DNA of 64,000 nucleotides from Sebastes aleutianus (GCA_916700875.1 CAKAKS010000038.1:13449944-13513943), one strand, 5' to 3'; positions 37,543 through 51,152 are shown, numbered from the stretch's first letter. Numbers and translations are program-made. The notes: a model not told the origin generated them from the sequence alone.

Positions 37543-40309
37543 GTAATTTCTAAATCTGAGCTCGCAGAAAACTGTAAAAAAAGAGAGAAATTTTAAGAAT
37601 CAACATTGATATAACATCAAGAAACATACAGTAAATTGTTTTCACTTCTAAAATTCTCTACATAAATATCTACAGTATATCAAAATTACTTTTTGGATAT
37701 CAAAAGTACATGAATTGTTTGCTCCTAGTTTCTCTCTGAGCAGATTTTACATGATAAAATACACGTCTATTGAACAATACCTTTCTCTACTACATGTCCT
37801 GTATATAGGCAGACTTGTGCATAAAATGTAAAGAAGTACAATGACCCTCACACGCTTCAATAAATCATAAGCGCTACCTTCATTCACGGCTGTCTTAAAT
37901 CACCCTCTTATAAAGGAGGAGAGGGAGTGACACATTCAAGGCCTGAATAATAATAAAAAAAGTTTAGGACCATTTTCTCAAACAACCTTGGTCGTGACTT
38001 CTTCTCTTTGCTATCTTCCTTTTATCCTTTTGTTAAATATCCCGCTCTCCTTTTTTTCTTAAACACGTCTTCGCAACCAGAATTAACTCATTTGGAAGTC
38101 ATCGCCTCAGATTAATTTACTGTTATCATCATTAACCTCTGCCCATCTTACAAAGTAGGCTAAAGACTCAGGGGAGTCGAATTTAGATTCACGTCCGTTG
38201 GGTTCGCGATGAGCTATACGTCGCTATTCTGACGAGAACGCTCCCATTATGGAACGTCGATTTAACCTTACAGGGGCTCGTTCAAGGACGCGTAATTGGA
38301 GGGTTGCTAAAAATCGACTGAAGCGGTGATTTGCATATATAGGCCAGGGTGTTACATAGGCTAATGATATAATGTCCCATATACTTTGAAGTTGAGATTA
38401 TTCTGAGCTCTGGGTGCTAAACTAACCCCACCCTTTACATGTGGAGTGGTAGACTAATGAGGTGTAGGTGGCTGGTCCGGACTCAGTTTCGCTGCTTTCT
38501 CTCTTTATAATTAAGGTTAGGAATGGTGCTTTGCAAGCTGATTTCTAGTTTGTGTGTGTGCAAGGTCTGCTAATACTAATTTTAGAGCTAGGCTGCTAAG
38601 CTAAAGATTGAATGGTTTTCCACTGGGCTTTTTCCACTCTGCCGCTCCCTGCTTTACTGCTGTATTTATAGACCCAGTTTAGCTCTCTGTGTATATATAT
38701 GTATGTATGTATGTGTGTGTGTCTACTAACTATCCATGCTGCGAGGATGACATTTTCCTGTGCGGGCTTCTTCTGCTTCTGTTTTTCCCCTTGGCCTCTC
38801 ATCTGACCCATATGCAGGGACCCTTACCAAGAGAAGGACGTGGGAGAATGTCAGCAGAGCCCTTGAGGTTGTGTGTCAGTGAGCGTGTGTGTGTGAGTGC
38901 AAATCCACGCTCTGCACCGATGTTGCCCGTTCTGCTTATCTCTCCCGTGTGCCCCGCCGTCGTGTTCATGCACACACGCAGCAGCATCCGGGGGTGTATG
39001 ACGAGACGCAGCCTACCACGTTCACCCGGTTAATCTTTTCAAAGGGACTCGAGTCTTTGATATCGTCTGAAACCCCCAAATCCCCTTTAAGATTCTGATA
39101 CGTGTCTCTCTGGTGATCTGACCACCACACACATTAGGCTGCTTCATGTCTGCTATACCAAAACGCCTCTGACAGGATCTCTCTCGCTATATTATGGAAA
39201 TCTCCAACCCCATTATCTCCTTAATTCTTTTCCAATTTGATTTTGGACTTATTTTTTTGAACTTCTAAACAGGACATTTAGTAACATTTCTACCCTAAAA
39301 CCCTATCGCTGGGGGTTTCTTAGATCAGGTCAAACGTTCATTGTGTTTAAACACACACACCCACTGCAGTGTTTGCTTTTCTTATCTGGTAAACATTACG
39401 TATCCACCCCAAAGGCTTCTATCCATCACTCACTGTGACAGCTACATAAAAGCCGTTAAAACATGAAGGATTTGAAGCTGTAAAGTGAGCGACGAAAAAA
39501 ACACAAACGCATGTTGTGAAAGCTGAACTCTTGTCACTCCGTATTGTGGAAGCACGTCACTCTGCATGTTTCTCGTGTACCTTTTTGCATCCAATCGGAG
39601 TTTGTAATTGACGACATCCTATTCTTTTGGGATGTTTTCTGGGTGGCTGCTGTATCCGAGGAGATAATTCTGATGCAACGTGGGAGTAACCGGACGGAGA
39701 AGTGAAAAACAAGATTTCTGTCTTGTGTATGGAAGGATGCACACCATGTACGTTCACCACCCACACTGTCTAAGGTCTATACTCTGTATTTATCTCACAG
39801 CTCATCTCCTTTCTCCTGCAAACACACACACAAGCTGAGTCCTTGCCCGTGCTCTCAGAATGGTGTTTATGTGTGGTCCAGGCCTGTAGTTGCGCTGTTT
39901 ATATCCATGGAGAAAGCCATTTGGGTGATAGCCAGATAGTCTGCCTCTGGCTCCGTCTGCCTCTGGTAACCTGGAGGGTGTAGTGCTGCTGTTGGCAGGG
40001 TGGGGGCAGCACTGAGAAGAGCAGGATGAATAGATTCACATCAAAGTGCTCGATGTTGGTCCGCTCCAGGTTTTCCAAGTCATCCAAGGGTTGAATTCCA
40101 AATACTATTTTTAAGTAAATAGCACAATCTCTCAGGAATGATTGCTGTCATGGATGTAAACTTAACAATATAAGTGGTATCGGTTGCTCTCTGACCTTTA
40201 CTTAACATGTTTGAGCATCTTTAAAAATATTCAGCGATAAATATTTCAGGCTTTGTTTGTTTTGTGCATTTTGGAAAGAAGTTGTTTACTGAAGTTTGTT
40301 CTCACTGAG

Positions 40310-40310
<1 letters not shown>

Positions 40311-40344
<34 letters not shown>
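40311..40344 (+). repeat. (CA)n microsatellite
   Basis: Seventeen uninterrupted CA units. Confidence 0.95.
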
Positions 40345-40345
<1 letters not shown>

Positions 40346-41695
40346 GCACAGTATACACATTGACATAGATGAGATAAGAATAGATTAGGGAGTAAATTAA
40401 TAACTGTCTGCACACACACTCCTGGAAATGAGTCTCTTACATAAGATTCATTTCCAAGAGTGGGATTTTCTTTGTGATTATGTGTGTGTGTGTGTGTGTA
40501 CGTGCCAGTGTGCCAGCAGTGTATATGTGCACCACTGCCATGTTTACCCCCGTTGAACTCCGGGCCTTCATCCGTGCCTGCCAGCCCCAGCGTGGTGCCT
40601 CTCTCTCTCTCTCAGGTTCAGCGAGTCCAGTTTCTCTGCTCTGCTTACATAACCTCCCCAGCCCTGACCTAGTGAACCAAAGACCTCAGATTCCTAGTAC
40701 GTGATTACACATATGAGGCAAATGTGGACTTTTCACATCTGTTGTTGAAGAAAAAGACTGCCAATCCTGGGAACTGTGCTTGGGATCTTTGTAGCTAGAT
40801 TGTTGGATTTTGTTTGATGGTATTTTTATTGTCTGAGAATCTCGCTTAACTAGAAGCACATTTCCACTCCTGGGAATAGGATTTCAAGTCCGACAGCTAC
40901 TCATGTGTCTCTCAAGTGCATTGCTGCTGTGACAACTGAATTTTCCCTCAGGGATAATAAGGTACCTTTTCGTTTCTCTCTCTAATGTATGATTGCTGTT
41001 TGATTAAAGCCTGGAAACGGTGTGAGTGGAGTTGTGACTTTCTTGTCACTCACGATGCTGTGCTGAAGTTGGTAGTACGACGACGACTGATTCTACATTC
41101 TCCTCCGAGTTTAGAGCCCCTGTTTGTGGGGTTAATGGTTTTGCTGACATCAAGGAATGTCAATTGGAGATGTAATCCCTAATCCTCTCTCAGTCTCTCT
41201 CTGTTTCTCCCCTAGTGACTGATGAACAGGTTTGGCAGAGCTCAGCTGTAGGAGATAACTTTTCTTCTCCGTGCCAGAGAACCATAGATTTGTCTCCCTT
41301 TCCGACCTTCCCTTAAATAATAAAAAAAAAAAAACAGCTCTCACACTTCCTGTGCACACATGCGGCACTTTGTTCTAAGTCAGCACGTCCACATGTCCCC
41401 GCGGCAGCTAAACCCTCCTGATTGACTATTTAAATTGTCCTCATTGTTTCAGTTCCAGTTAAGGGGACAAAAGAAGGGTAGCCAGAGAATGGAGGTTTTG
41501 TAATTATGCCCCCCCCCACCCAAGAGCCCCGTTAAAAATGACAATTCTAATAGATTCTTTCAGACCTAATTATGATTTGTCTGCGGTCAGAATGAGGTGG
41601 ATGAAAAGATGGTGTAATTGGGGGATTGGGCTCGAGCCCTGTTTGAGGTCTCGGAGACGGACTGAGATATGTTTCTTTTTCACCACGTACTGTGT

Positions 41696-42233
41696 TAGGG
41701 GTGGGAACCAGAAGCCCTACGATACGATATCACGATATTTAAGTCACGATACGATCTTATTGCTATTTAGTGTATGTCGATAAGATATATTGTGTTTTAT
41801 TAGCTATTTTCAACTGCAAATTATGCATTATTATGTTTTATCTAGTAAGACTAAGTTGTCACCCTGTTCATCTCAGAGTTTTCATTCACATATCTTGAGG
41901 TCAAAGGTCAAGGGGCCCCTTGCCAGTTTTTCCTCACCAAAATTTAGCGTACCTTTGGAGCATAATTTAGCGTTCTTGCCGACAAGCTAACATGAAATGT
42001 TTGATACCAATGGATTCCTTAGGTTTTTCTAGTTTCATATGTTATAAACATCTTCACTCTAGCTTTAAGACTGGGCCCACTACAACCTCAGAAAGACAGA
42101 ATAGCGGCTGCTCCCGCCGTAGCATTAAGAGGTCAATAGTTAATATAACAAAAGATACTTGATGTCTATTGATACAATATTACCACACGAAATATTGCGA
42201 TACTATGCTGTATCCATTTTTTCACCACCCCTA
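41696..42233 (+). mobile_element. hAT-like element (TAGGGGTGGGAA) with shared core
   Basis: Starts TAGGGGTGGGAACC, ends TTCACCACCCCTA. Collinear with 22546-23059, including the core module. No 8-bp flanking duplication was found (tactgtgt versus cctcatat), perhaps because the right flank is a decayed GT-rich stretch. Confidence 0.75.
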
Positions 42234-43073
42234 CCTCATATGTGTGCATATATGTGCATTCATGTGTGTGTTTTCTTGGAGCTGATGGAATCGGGGTCTC
42301 TGGTGCTGCAGCCACTCCCGTAGTCGGGATGCCAGTGGTCGGTGTTGGACCACTAGATCTGTTTGGCAGGCTGTTTTCTGACAGTGTGTCCGTCTGTCTT
42401 TGTGTCCCCTCCCTTCTCCTTCTCTTCAAAAATCCTAGACAGTCTTATTTTGGGGTTCTTGAATATATTAGAGGATACAGTTATGCTGTTGTTAAACCTG
42501 TTTCGGTCTGATGTCTGGTCCTTGTCTTCTACCGTTCAGCTTTTTAAAAAACATTTCTCACTGTCTCTTATTTCCTTTCTCACTTTCACATTCTGCTCCA
42601 CCTCTCTTCCTCTTTTCAGTTTCTGCTCTATAGCAACTATTGTCTTACCTCCGAGAACCCTGTATTGAATGCATTTATTCTCAAAATCCTGAACCTGTTC
42701 AACTGGTTCCCAGAAGTACTGCAAAGGTACACACACACACTCTTCCTCTAACGTATTAGAACATTTTCATCTCCACTTCCCTGCAACCCCCCAAACAAAC
42801 ACACACTCCTCCCTCACATTTCTACCCCCGGGTACCCCTGTGGTCTGTTTGCCATTGGCCCTCTGACCCCTGGTCAGAGCAGTAAATTACAGCCATTTAG
42901 CTAATGAAGCAAGTCATTAGAAGCTGATTGGGCCATGTGTGTGTGCCGCCTCTGCGTGTTTGTTTGGTCTAAGAGAGGAGCGTTTGCTCTGTCGCCAAGA
43001 TAAACGAGGTGTCTGTGCAGTGTGTGTGTGTCTTTAGGTGGATGTGTGTGGCTTTTTGTATCTATTGGTTTAC

Positions 43074-43098
43074 GTGTGTGTGTGTGTGTGTGTGTGTG
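43074..43098 (+). repeat. (GT)n microsatellite
   Basis: About twelve uninterrupted GT units. Confidence 0.93.
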
Positions 43099-45151
43099 CT
43101 GCGGTCACCCAACCTCCGAGGGCTGATCCGCTGGTAAAGAGCCAGAAGATTGTACTTTGCTACAAAGTGGCACACCGGTTCAACCACTTATAATTGTCTG
43201 CATCCCACTTCTGATGCTGTGTGCCAAGAAACCACAACATAAATGCACACTGGACAGGAGCTACGAGGGCTTTTTTAGCCAGACGTGATGTGAGAATCCA
43301 TCCCTGCCTTCAAAGAAATAAGCCTTACAATGTGGGTTACTATGGAAAGCCAAATTTCACAGTTACTTTTTGCACTACAGATCTCTTTTTTAGAAGTTAA
43401 AGCGAGCAGGTAAAACTATATTATCCGTTCAGGGAATCTGCTGCTACGTCAGATTTTCTCCTTCTCTCCAGCTCTCTGAGGAGATAATTAGAAACTGGCA
43501 GAGCTGCTGAGTGAAAAGTGTGATCCAAGGCACAACCCGATTTATTATTGCCAGGCTCTTGTTTTTTTTAGTGTTTGAAAACGCTTTGATACGAGGATGA
43601 AATTTAAACTAAGCTTTCAAAATAAATGTGATGTGACGTGCGGTAACCGCAGTTCCCCCGACTGTCCAATGATAGTTGTTAGTGCACTTTAAAATGAAAA
43701 TTAATCTGTGTTCAGAGATGTAGCTCATGCTTTAGACAAGAATGATTTCAATATGCTTATTATTTTATGCTCTCATCATAAAAGCAGAAAGTCATCTATC
43801 AAATTAATGTCATTTAAGAAGTTGTCTGTTGGTACAAGGGTTCCCTTAAAGACTTTCTATTCTTATTTTCTTATCTTACTCAACAGTGTAGTTTATTTAA
43901 AGGAGAATGCTTCAGTATTCAACAGTACTCTGTTTGTCTGCATGGTACTGGTTAACACCAGTTAAGCCTTGTACCATGGCCTCCCCTTTGTTATTAGGAA
44001 AACCCAGCCTTAGTCAGGGTGTCATTTAAGTATCGTGTATCCTCACATACACACAAATGTTGCCAAGCCGAGCTCCATTGTCAACTTAGAGTGTAAATGT
44101 ATTTGTGTCATATTGATTACAAAAGACTGGTTACTAAACATCCATTCATTCTCCTCAATCTTATACCTGTTGTCCAAATAGAGACCTTGGGAAGTATTCG
44201 TGAAGATTTGCTGCTAATTTCTGGCTCCTTCTTTATGTATAAGATATATCCCTTGTGCAAGTCCATTAGAAAAATTTAATTATGTCGGTGTTGTGTTATC
44301 TCTATATTTTTATTAAGCCACTTAATACGGTATTGGATGTGTAAAATCTAAGATAAGTGTTCAGCACCCTCTAAAACAAGAGCGCTAATTAAATAATTGG
44401 CTTGGCTGATTTTCAATTCACTCTGTGTAATTTTTAAGTTCTCTGTAAAGAGAAGAGAGAGGCTAGTTAAATTCAGCCTATTTTTCAGAGGCTTAACATT
44501 ATTTTAATTGACATATAATCGTGCATTGCTTCCCATTAATGCCCTTTTAAACACTGTGGCCCCTATAAGGGTAATAAAAACCACAGTTGCTCATTCTATG
44601 CAATCAATTTTTATAAAGGATTAATAAAAATCCTGTGTTTTCCTGCTCATAAACAACCGTGTTTTATCAAAGCTATGAGGATGTTGCATAAGCACACATC
44701 CAAGTTAACTATAAATCGACAATTGCAAACGCACAGTTATAACATTACAAAGCCTAATCATACGGATCAACAGGCTTATACCAAGGCATCTATTATTGAG
44801 GAAGGGTCTGTTTACTTCATTTATCTCTCAGCAGTACATGGCGAACAATAAAGAATCAGCCTTGTTGCCCGTACTGTACATGTATTTAGCGATATTGGGA
44901 AGGTTCTTGTTTGCAGAAATCTTCTGTCTTCTTCACACTGGCCTTGCAGAGGCAGCTCCTCTGTTGGAAGTGAATTCAGAAGCTATCAGTACAAACAAAA
45001 ACACTCACAAGCAATGAAGTGTTCTCCTGGTCTGTTCTTTCATTTGTGGCAAAGATCAGCCTTTTGCTGAGAAGGTTTTTATGATGTTTCTGGAAGCACA
45101 CTGAGGCATGATGCAGCACAATGAAAATCCTAAGTGATTTACAACTGTGCT

Positions 45152-45182
<31 letters not shown>
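45152..45182 (+). repeat. compound (TG)n(TA)n microsatellite
   Basis: About nine TG units running directly into TA dinucleotides. Confidence 0.9.
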
Positions 45183-45852
45183 TTATATCCAAACATATAA
45201 TGCCAGTCGCTACTACTACACTCTACAAGCCTGCCTTAGCTTTTTATTCCTGCATCTGTATGAGTGGACCAGCTGTTTGCACGCTGATTTACGAGTGCAA
45301 CATTATGAGCTTTAATAACATAGCTTTGGGCTTTACGACCTTTTATGAGAGTGTGTGTCTACATTCAGCTAACTGAGGTAACATTATAGGCTATCCACTG
45401 CCAAACACCATTTACCTCCTTCCACCGCGCATTGAGTTAGATTTCTCAGAGATGACAATGAAAGTGATTGAGTGTGACAGAAAACGGAAAAGAGAGAGAG
45501 AGAACGTCGGCTTTCTTCTCCAATAGGGTGAGAGATTGACAGTAATCCTGTTTGGAAGAGCGAAAGCGGCAGATTTGGGATTAGCTCAGCAGTGACTCTT
45601 TGGTTTTCTTAAGTAACTCTTTTGCAGTTATATATTTGAGCACATGTACGATATATATGTCTCAATAAAGCTGTCAACATCGAGAGTCTCTGTGGAAGGT
45701 TGGACTGTTTCGTGCTCCCAGTGCCCCGGATTCAGAATATGTTGAAAGTCATCCCCTCCCTTTCCTTCTACACTGTATATTGTAAAATAGTACCACAAAT
45801 ATTGCTAGAACTACCACTACTTGTATTCATATCTTGCAGTTGCATTTGCAAA

Positions 45853-46359
45853 ACAATGACTACGTTTAAATGCACAAAATAGTCTTTTTTTTTTGCCCTT
45901 TTTCTGCAAAAGACATTATTCCTACTAAGCTGTTTACATGGCTAATGAAAATGAATATTCCACTAATATTCCTGTTTACATGCAGCCGTGTATGCTCTGC
46001 TTAATGTAACCGGCGGTAGACTTGTTACACCGCCTCTTTCATTCCCATATCACCTCTTGAACCTGTTGATATTCAAGTCTTTCATAATGTTTAAAAGTAG
46101 GTGTGTTTCTCCTTCTGACTAGAAATATGGGCTTTTCTTTGGGGCATGCATCTCTGCAAACTGTCGGCTAGTTGGTTTGTGTACAACGCTCAGAGCTGGA
46201 CACAAACAGGCAAGAGGTCGTCTGTCGCAAACTGCCGTAAAAAAACAATTGAGACGCGTATTCCGAATGTGCTGTTTATATGACCTGTATCAAATTTTTT
46301 ATATTGTCATAATCAAAATAGTAGTGAAATATTAGTGAGCATGTAAACGTAGTCATTGT
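45853..46359 (+). mobile_element. element with long terminal inverted repeats (ACAATGACTACGTTTA)
   Basis: ACAATGACTACGTTTAAATG at the left is the reverse complement of CATGTAAACGTAGTCATTGT at the right with one mismatch over 20 bp. Length is about 507 bp with no coding capacity. The target duplication is unclear, so the superfamily is not assigned. Confidence 0.82.
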
Positions 46360-47002
46360 AACAATAAATAAACATTTGCAGGACAAACTCCAGAGATAAA
46401 GGTCAAGGTCAGTAGATCAATGTTAAATCCATAGATGTCAGATTGAAGAAGTGATTTGGAAGACAATAGAGCTTAAGCCTGATTCAGACACAGTATAAAT
46501 GCTGTTACAGTAAAACTGTCATCGCTTTTGCAAACCATTTGAACATTGTGCCGTGCGTGTCCTTGATTATGTTTGTGTGAATGCAACAATGGAGCCGCTA
46601 TGTGCAGAGCAGTTTACAAAGCATCAATAGGCCACCAGCTGGGATAATAACAGATGAAAAAAGCAGCAGTACAATCACCATTATTCACAAACGCTTGAGC
46701 AACTTCTATTTTTACATTAATATTTCACCGCTCACATATTGATGTTGATTCATCTGTAATGTCTGAGATTAGAATGAAAAAGGAAAGACAGTTTTTTCCC
46801 ATGCATGGACAGCTGGGGGTCTCAAAAAAAGTGTTGAGTGGGAAGTAGAATTACAGTAAATCTGTGTTTTTCAGTGCCTTTTTTTATTTCAAATTATAAT
46901 TATTTCCCTTTTTTCCCCTTTCTCTCCCAACCTTCCTCTTTATTATTCATTTCCCCTCTCTGTGTCCCTCTCTCCTCCTTTCCTCCACCTCTCTGCACTC
47001 AG

Positions 47003-47221
47003 GTTCATCGGCCCTGCCCAGCAACATGGCCTACTTCGGAAGCTCCCAGGAGGAAGAGGACCTGGAGGACGATGAGGAGGAGGAAGAGGAGGAGGTGAGG
47101 AACGGTGGTGGGATCCACTCTCACGGCGCGGGAAACAACAGCCAAGCCTCGGCCTCCTCCTCGTGCCACTCGACGCCCCGCAAGGGCAAGCTCCCCGCCA
47201 GGCAGCCGCTCAACGGGCACG
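47003..47221 (+). CDS. jarid2: jarid2 coding exon (fifth): acidic segment and STPRKGK motif
   Basis: The acceptor is tgcactcag and the donor CACG/gtaagg, with phase 1 at both ends. It encodes 73 residues. GSSALPSNMAYFGSSQ continues the SUZ12-binding segment. It is followed by an acidic run of Glu/Asp (about 16 residues), a variable Gly/Asn/Ser region, ASSSCHSTPRKGK, and a tail ending NGHG that joins the next exon as NGHVF. The motifs YFGSSQ, SSSC.STPRKGK and NGHVF all occur in the same order in mammalian JARID2. An internal ATG at 47026 is a normal methionine, not a start. Confidence 0.95.
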
Positions 47222-47557
47222 GTAAGGACGGGACTAGAGCTTGTGTGGAGTTCACTCCTTTCATACATATTCCCAGAGCTTGATGGGAAACGCAGTCATG
47301 AATAGGAGCAATTTTGTCAATTGGTCTAACGGGTCACAGAGATCCTGTCTGTGTATACTGTCTGAGGAGAAGGAGAAAAATAGAAGAGAAGAGGCGCAGG
47401 AGTGCTGTATGTAGGAGGAAAAGATACGGCACTCTGAGGGAGAGAGATGGATGAAGAGGGAGGTGAGGGGAGAGGAGGAAGAAGAAGTAGAGTGAAGCAT
47501 GATGCACCGGCAGAATAACTAGAGAGAAATGGAAAGATCCATTTGGAGAGAGTGAAT

Positions 47558-47560
<3 letters not shown>

Positions 47561-47591
<31 letters not shown>
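47561..47591 (+). repeat. (GA)n microsatellite
   Basis: About 15 uninterrupted GA units at the end of a 230-bp purine-rich stretch. Confidence 0.93.
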
Positions 47592-47594
<3 letters not shown>

Positions 47595-50285
47595 TCGGTC
47601 CAAACAGGAGCACAGAATGAGTCATGGGACGGAGGACAGAGTAGTGGTGCTTGTTTCGGTGTGAAGGGAACGTAAGCTATTTCCTAAGTTTGCACTCTTG
47701 TTTTTCCACTGCAGAGACAGGCTAAGTCACATGGGAGAGCAGAGCAGCACATCAACTCTTTCCACCCCAATTAACACTTAGCTTGCTAAGCCCTAACAAG
47801 GTGTTTATGCACGCACTGCAACAGCTGGCCGGGGCCCTCGACACACATACAACGCAGTGACAGCATACGTACACCCCTTGGGGGCACGTAGACATTTGGA
47901 TGAATGCACGTGCACACACTTGTGCACAACAGTTAGGAAATTGCATGCATGCTACTGAGCCGTGAGAACAGACTCCCAATCCCAACATCGATGACTATAA
48001 AAACAAGTATGTAGCATCTTATCAAGTGATTTGTTAGTGAAATAAGACTACAAATATTCTTACTTCACAGGCATATTTTTATTCTTTAAGAAAATCTGAC
48101 TTTTAGTGCTCAATCATGGATAAAAACTTATAAGATGGCAATCTTTTTTCTTGCAGTGTATAAGGTAAAACATGTACTCATTTCATAGAATCCAAAATAT
48201 TGCCCCTGGGTCTTTTTTTACAGAGCAATAGAGAAACGATTTTAACCTGGAGGCCTTCGCTCCCTGGCAGACTTCGGAGACATACAATCCTTCCGGCCAG
48301 GCGTTCCCCCACAAAACAACGGCTAGATTTCATGGTTCCTCCTCCTTTTCGCCCTTCCTGACTCTCTCCCCCCTCCTCTAGTCTGTAGAATCGCCGCCAG
48401 AAAGGTTCAAAAGGTGAACGCTTTGCTCAGCTCTTTCCTCTGTCATCCTCTCAAGTGGAATGTGGAGGAGGAGGAGAAGAGACTGGTGGGATTAAGAGAG
48501 AGAGGTCCATAGATTTGCTTGAACTGAACTCTTGGAGAACTGTGCGCTGCCTTTGTAGAGTTCACTGACAGTGTCTTCGCCCCTCCAAAACACACATGGA
48601 TACTTCTCTCGTTCTTTCCTGAACGTCTGTAGCTGCAAACATAAACTGTACATATGCACGTATCTGTATAAGGAGCACGAACGGTAGGATAGTGAAACCT
48701 GTATGGACAAATCCAGGCTTGTTGTGTGCACGAGGACAGCTTAGTCTCCTCTCTTATCTCGTATACCAACACTGTTTGCAAAGCAGCTCGGCGCCTTCAC
48801 TGCGATATGCTAAATAAATAGATAAGAAGGAAATATAGGCAGATATACTTTGTAGGGGACAATAGAGATGAGGAGGTTAAGGACACCGAAACTGACGTAG
48901 GTGTGCACACACAGTCAAAGACCGGGTCATTGCTCTGGTGTTTGTGCTGTGTTGGGTATCAGGCACACACACACAAAGAGAGACAAACACACACACACCT
49001 TCAGTACATTTTGTGGTTTTAAGATTGGTGTCAAACGTGACACTTTAATATGCAGCTTGGGCCACTCTCCAGCAGGAGCAGGGTTATATGGGCTCTTAGG
49101 GGAGGAGGAGAGGAAGGAGGGGGGAAATAGTCGAGGAAAAAGGAGAAATAGAATTGGTGAAGGGGAGAGAAACATTTTTATTCTGGGAGGTAAAGAGAGA
49201 CAGGAAAGGCCCTACATTGTAGGCCATTCATCAGCGCTCCGTCTCTCCCGCTCGGCCATGTGCCATGTTGACATAGCTAAATTAAACAGCTTTTATTGGG
49301 CTCAGTTTCTTGCTTAGCTCACTTCTCAAAATGTCAGGATTTCTCTCATTTTTCACGAGAGCCGGGGGGCCCCAGAGAGTCGCAGACGCTCACATCGCGG
49401 TTATGAGTGGATACAGTATAGCACATACACACTTTCTGCAGACAGAAACGCCGCACTGATGGCTCAAAAAAATGTACACACATAATCATCTAACATGCCT
49501 TGCTGTTCAGAGAGCATACTGTACATGTTGTGCATTGCGTGTGTGCTGTAAATGCTCCGTGTGTTTTTTCCTGTCATTTTTTCCACACAGCCTGTTGATA
49601 TTAAGAAGCCATGAAACTTTAAATTGAGCCTCATAAAAGCCGAAGAGAGTAGCTATTGAACGTGTATGTTAATTGCCTCGCTCCCGTTCGACTCGTTTAC
49701 CATCTTCCCCGGGGGTTGATGCAGCCTGCGTCCATTTTTGAACAGGTTCATTGACATGTAGCATAAAGACGTTTTCATGCACGACCTTAAATCATGCATA
49801 TTTTACTGATTGGGCACTATATGTTAGCCAAAACCCTGTCGCTCCAATGTTTGTGCGGGCTTTTCCACTTGGTCGTTGTGGTCTGGTGCCAGGGGTTTAT
49901 ATGCCATTCTGCACTACAGGGGGGGGTATTGAGACTTAAGTCCACATATTGGCGTTGGCATGGGTAGACGGTAGCCTGAAATAACATAGTATATGTCCGA
50001 GGGTATTTATGCCTCGCTACCTGATAGGAACTTTCCGTAATATCTAGTTTTCTTTACGGTGGCTTAATTTTTTTATTTTGTTTATTTACTTTTGAGTTGT
50101 GCACATTAGAATTTACGATCTAGGTTGCAGAACTTGAAAAAAAATACATATATGTGTACATATACCAGATATATTCCTGAAACTCAACAGTGAATCATGC
50201 AAATCTATACTGCAGTGTCATGTTGCTGCACTTCCCAGCAGAGCCTTAAATCTAAGGGGAACTTCTCTACAGAAAGTATATGAAG

Positions 50286-50860
50286 TAGGGCTGTCATTCT
50301 TTATCTGTTCAAAATGTACCTTAAAGGGAGATTTGTCAAGTATTTAATACTCTTATCAACATGGAAGGGGCAAATATGCTTGCTTTATGCAAATGTATGC
50401 ATATATTTATTAAACAATGACAAATATTGTCCAGAAACCCTCACAGGTACTGCATTTAGCATGAAAATATGCTCAAATCATAACATGGCAAACTCAAGCC
50501 CAACAGGCAACAACAGCTGTCAGTGTGTCAGTGTGCTGACTTGACTATGACTTGCCCCAAACTGCATGTGATTATCATAAAGTGTGCATGTCTGTAAAGG
50601 AAAGACTTGTGGGTACCCATAGAACCAAGTTTCATTCACATATCTTGAGGTCAGAGGTCAAGGGACCAAGTATGACGTGGTTGGTACCAATGGATTTCTT
50701 AGGTTTTGTAGTTTCATATGATGCCAGTATCTTCACTCTAGCTTTAAAACTGAGCCCCCTACAACCTAAAAATCGCAAGTTGCATTAATGCGTTAAAGAA
50801 ATTAGTGGTGTTAAAACAAATTTGAATCAACGCGTTATCACGTTAACTTTGACAGCCCTA
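50286..50860 (+). mobile_element. hAT-type element (TAGGGCTGTCA), best-defined copy
   Basis: Ends TAGGGCTGTCA and TGACAGCCCTA are perfect 11-bp inverted repeats. atatgaag is present identically at 50278-50285 and 50861-50868, a perfect 8-bp target duplication. 575 bp, no transposase. It carries the shared core (ATATCTTGAGGTCAGAGGTC) but lacks part of it compared with 20672-21368. Confidence 0.96.
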
Positions 50861-51152
50861 ATATGAAGACATGACTATTTCATATACTGAGAGCAAATAG
50901 ACTAAAACCAGTTAGCTGGTCAAGAAACAGTACAATATTGCTACCTCATTTAGCTCTATTAAAAAAAATGTGTATAGAAAAACTACAATTTCCACATCAA
51001 TTTTCTTTGTAAACAATTTCAGCTAATTTCAAATATGTGAACGGCCACGTCGAGCCAGTCAGAGATCTGTCCTTCACAGTGTTTGATACCTCCCACATTA
51101 ATTAAGAATCCTAAAAGCAACACACCTGATTCTTCCTTTTCTCCCGTTCCAG

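Larger units (their letters stand above)
36073..47002 (+). other. jarid2: jarid2 intron between fourth and fifth coding exons
   Basis: GT-AG intron of 10.9 kb. It contains a short hAT-type element (37205-37542), another TAGGGGTG element (41696-42233), a long-TIR element (45853-46359) and CA/GT tracts near 40.3, 43.1 and 45.2 kb. 37.6-40.3 kb and 42.3-45.1 kb appear unique. 44.29-44.76 kb is an AT-rich, repeat-free block that may be conserved non-coding DNA. No convincing open reading frame on either strand. Confidence 0.85.
47222..51152 (+). other. jarid2: jarid2 intron between fifth and sixth coding exons
   Basis: GT-AG intron of 3.9 kb. It starts with a purine-rich stretch (about 47370-47600) including an uninterrupted AG tract. 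One intact hAT-type element lies at 50286-50860. The rest (47.7-50.2 kb) is unique-looking, with a few short CA tracts and no coding signal. Confidence 0.85.
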
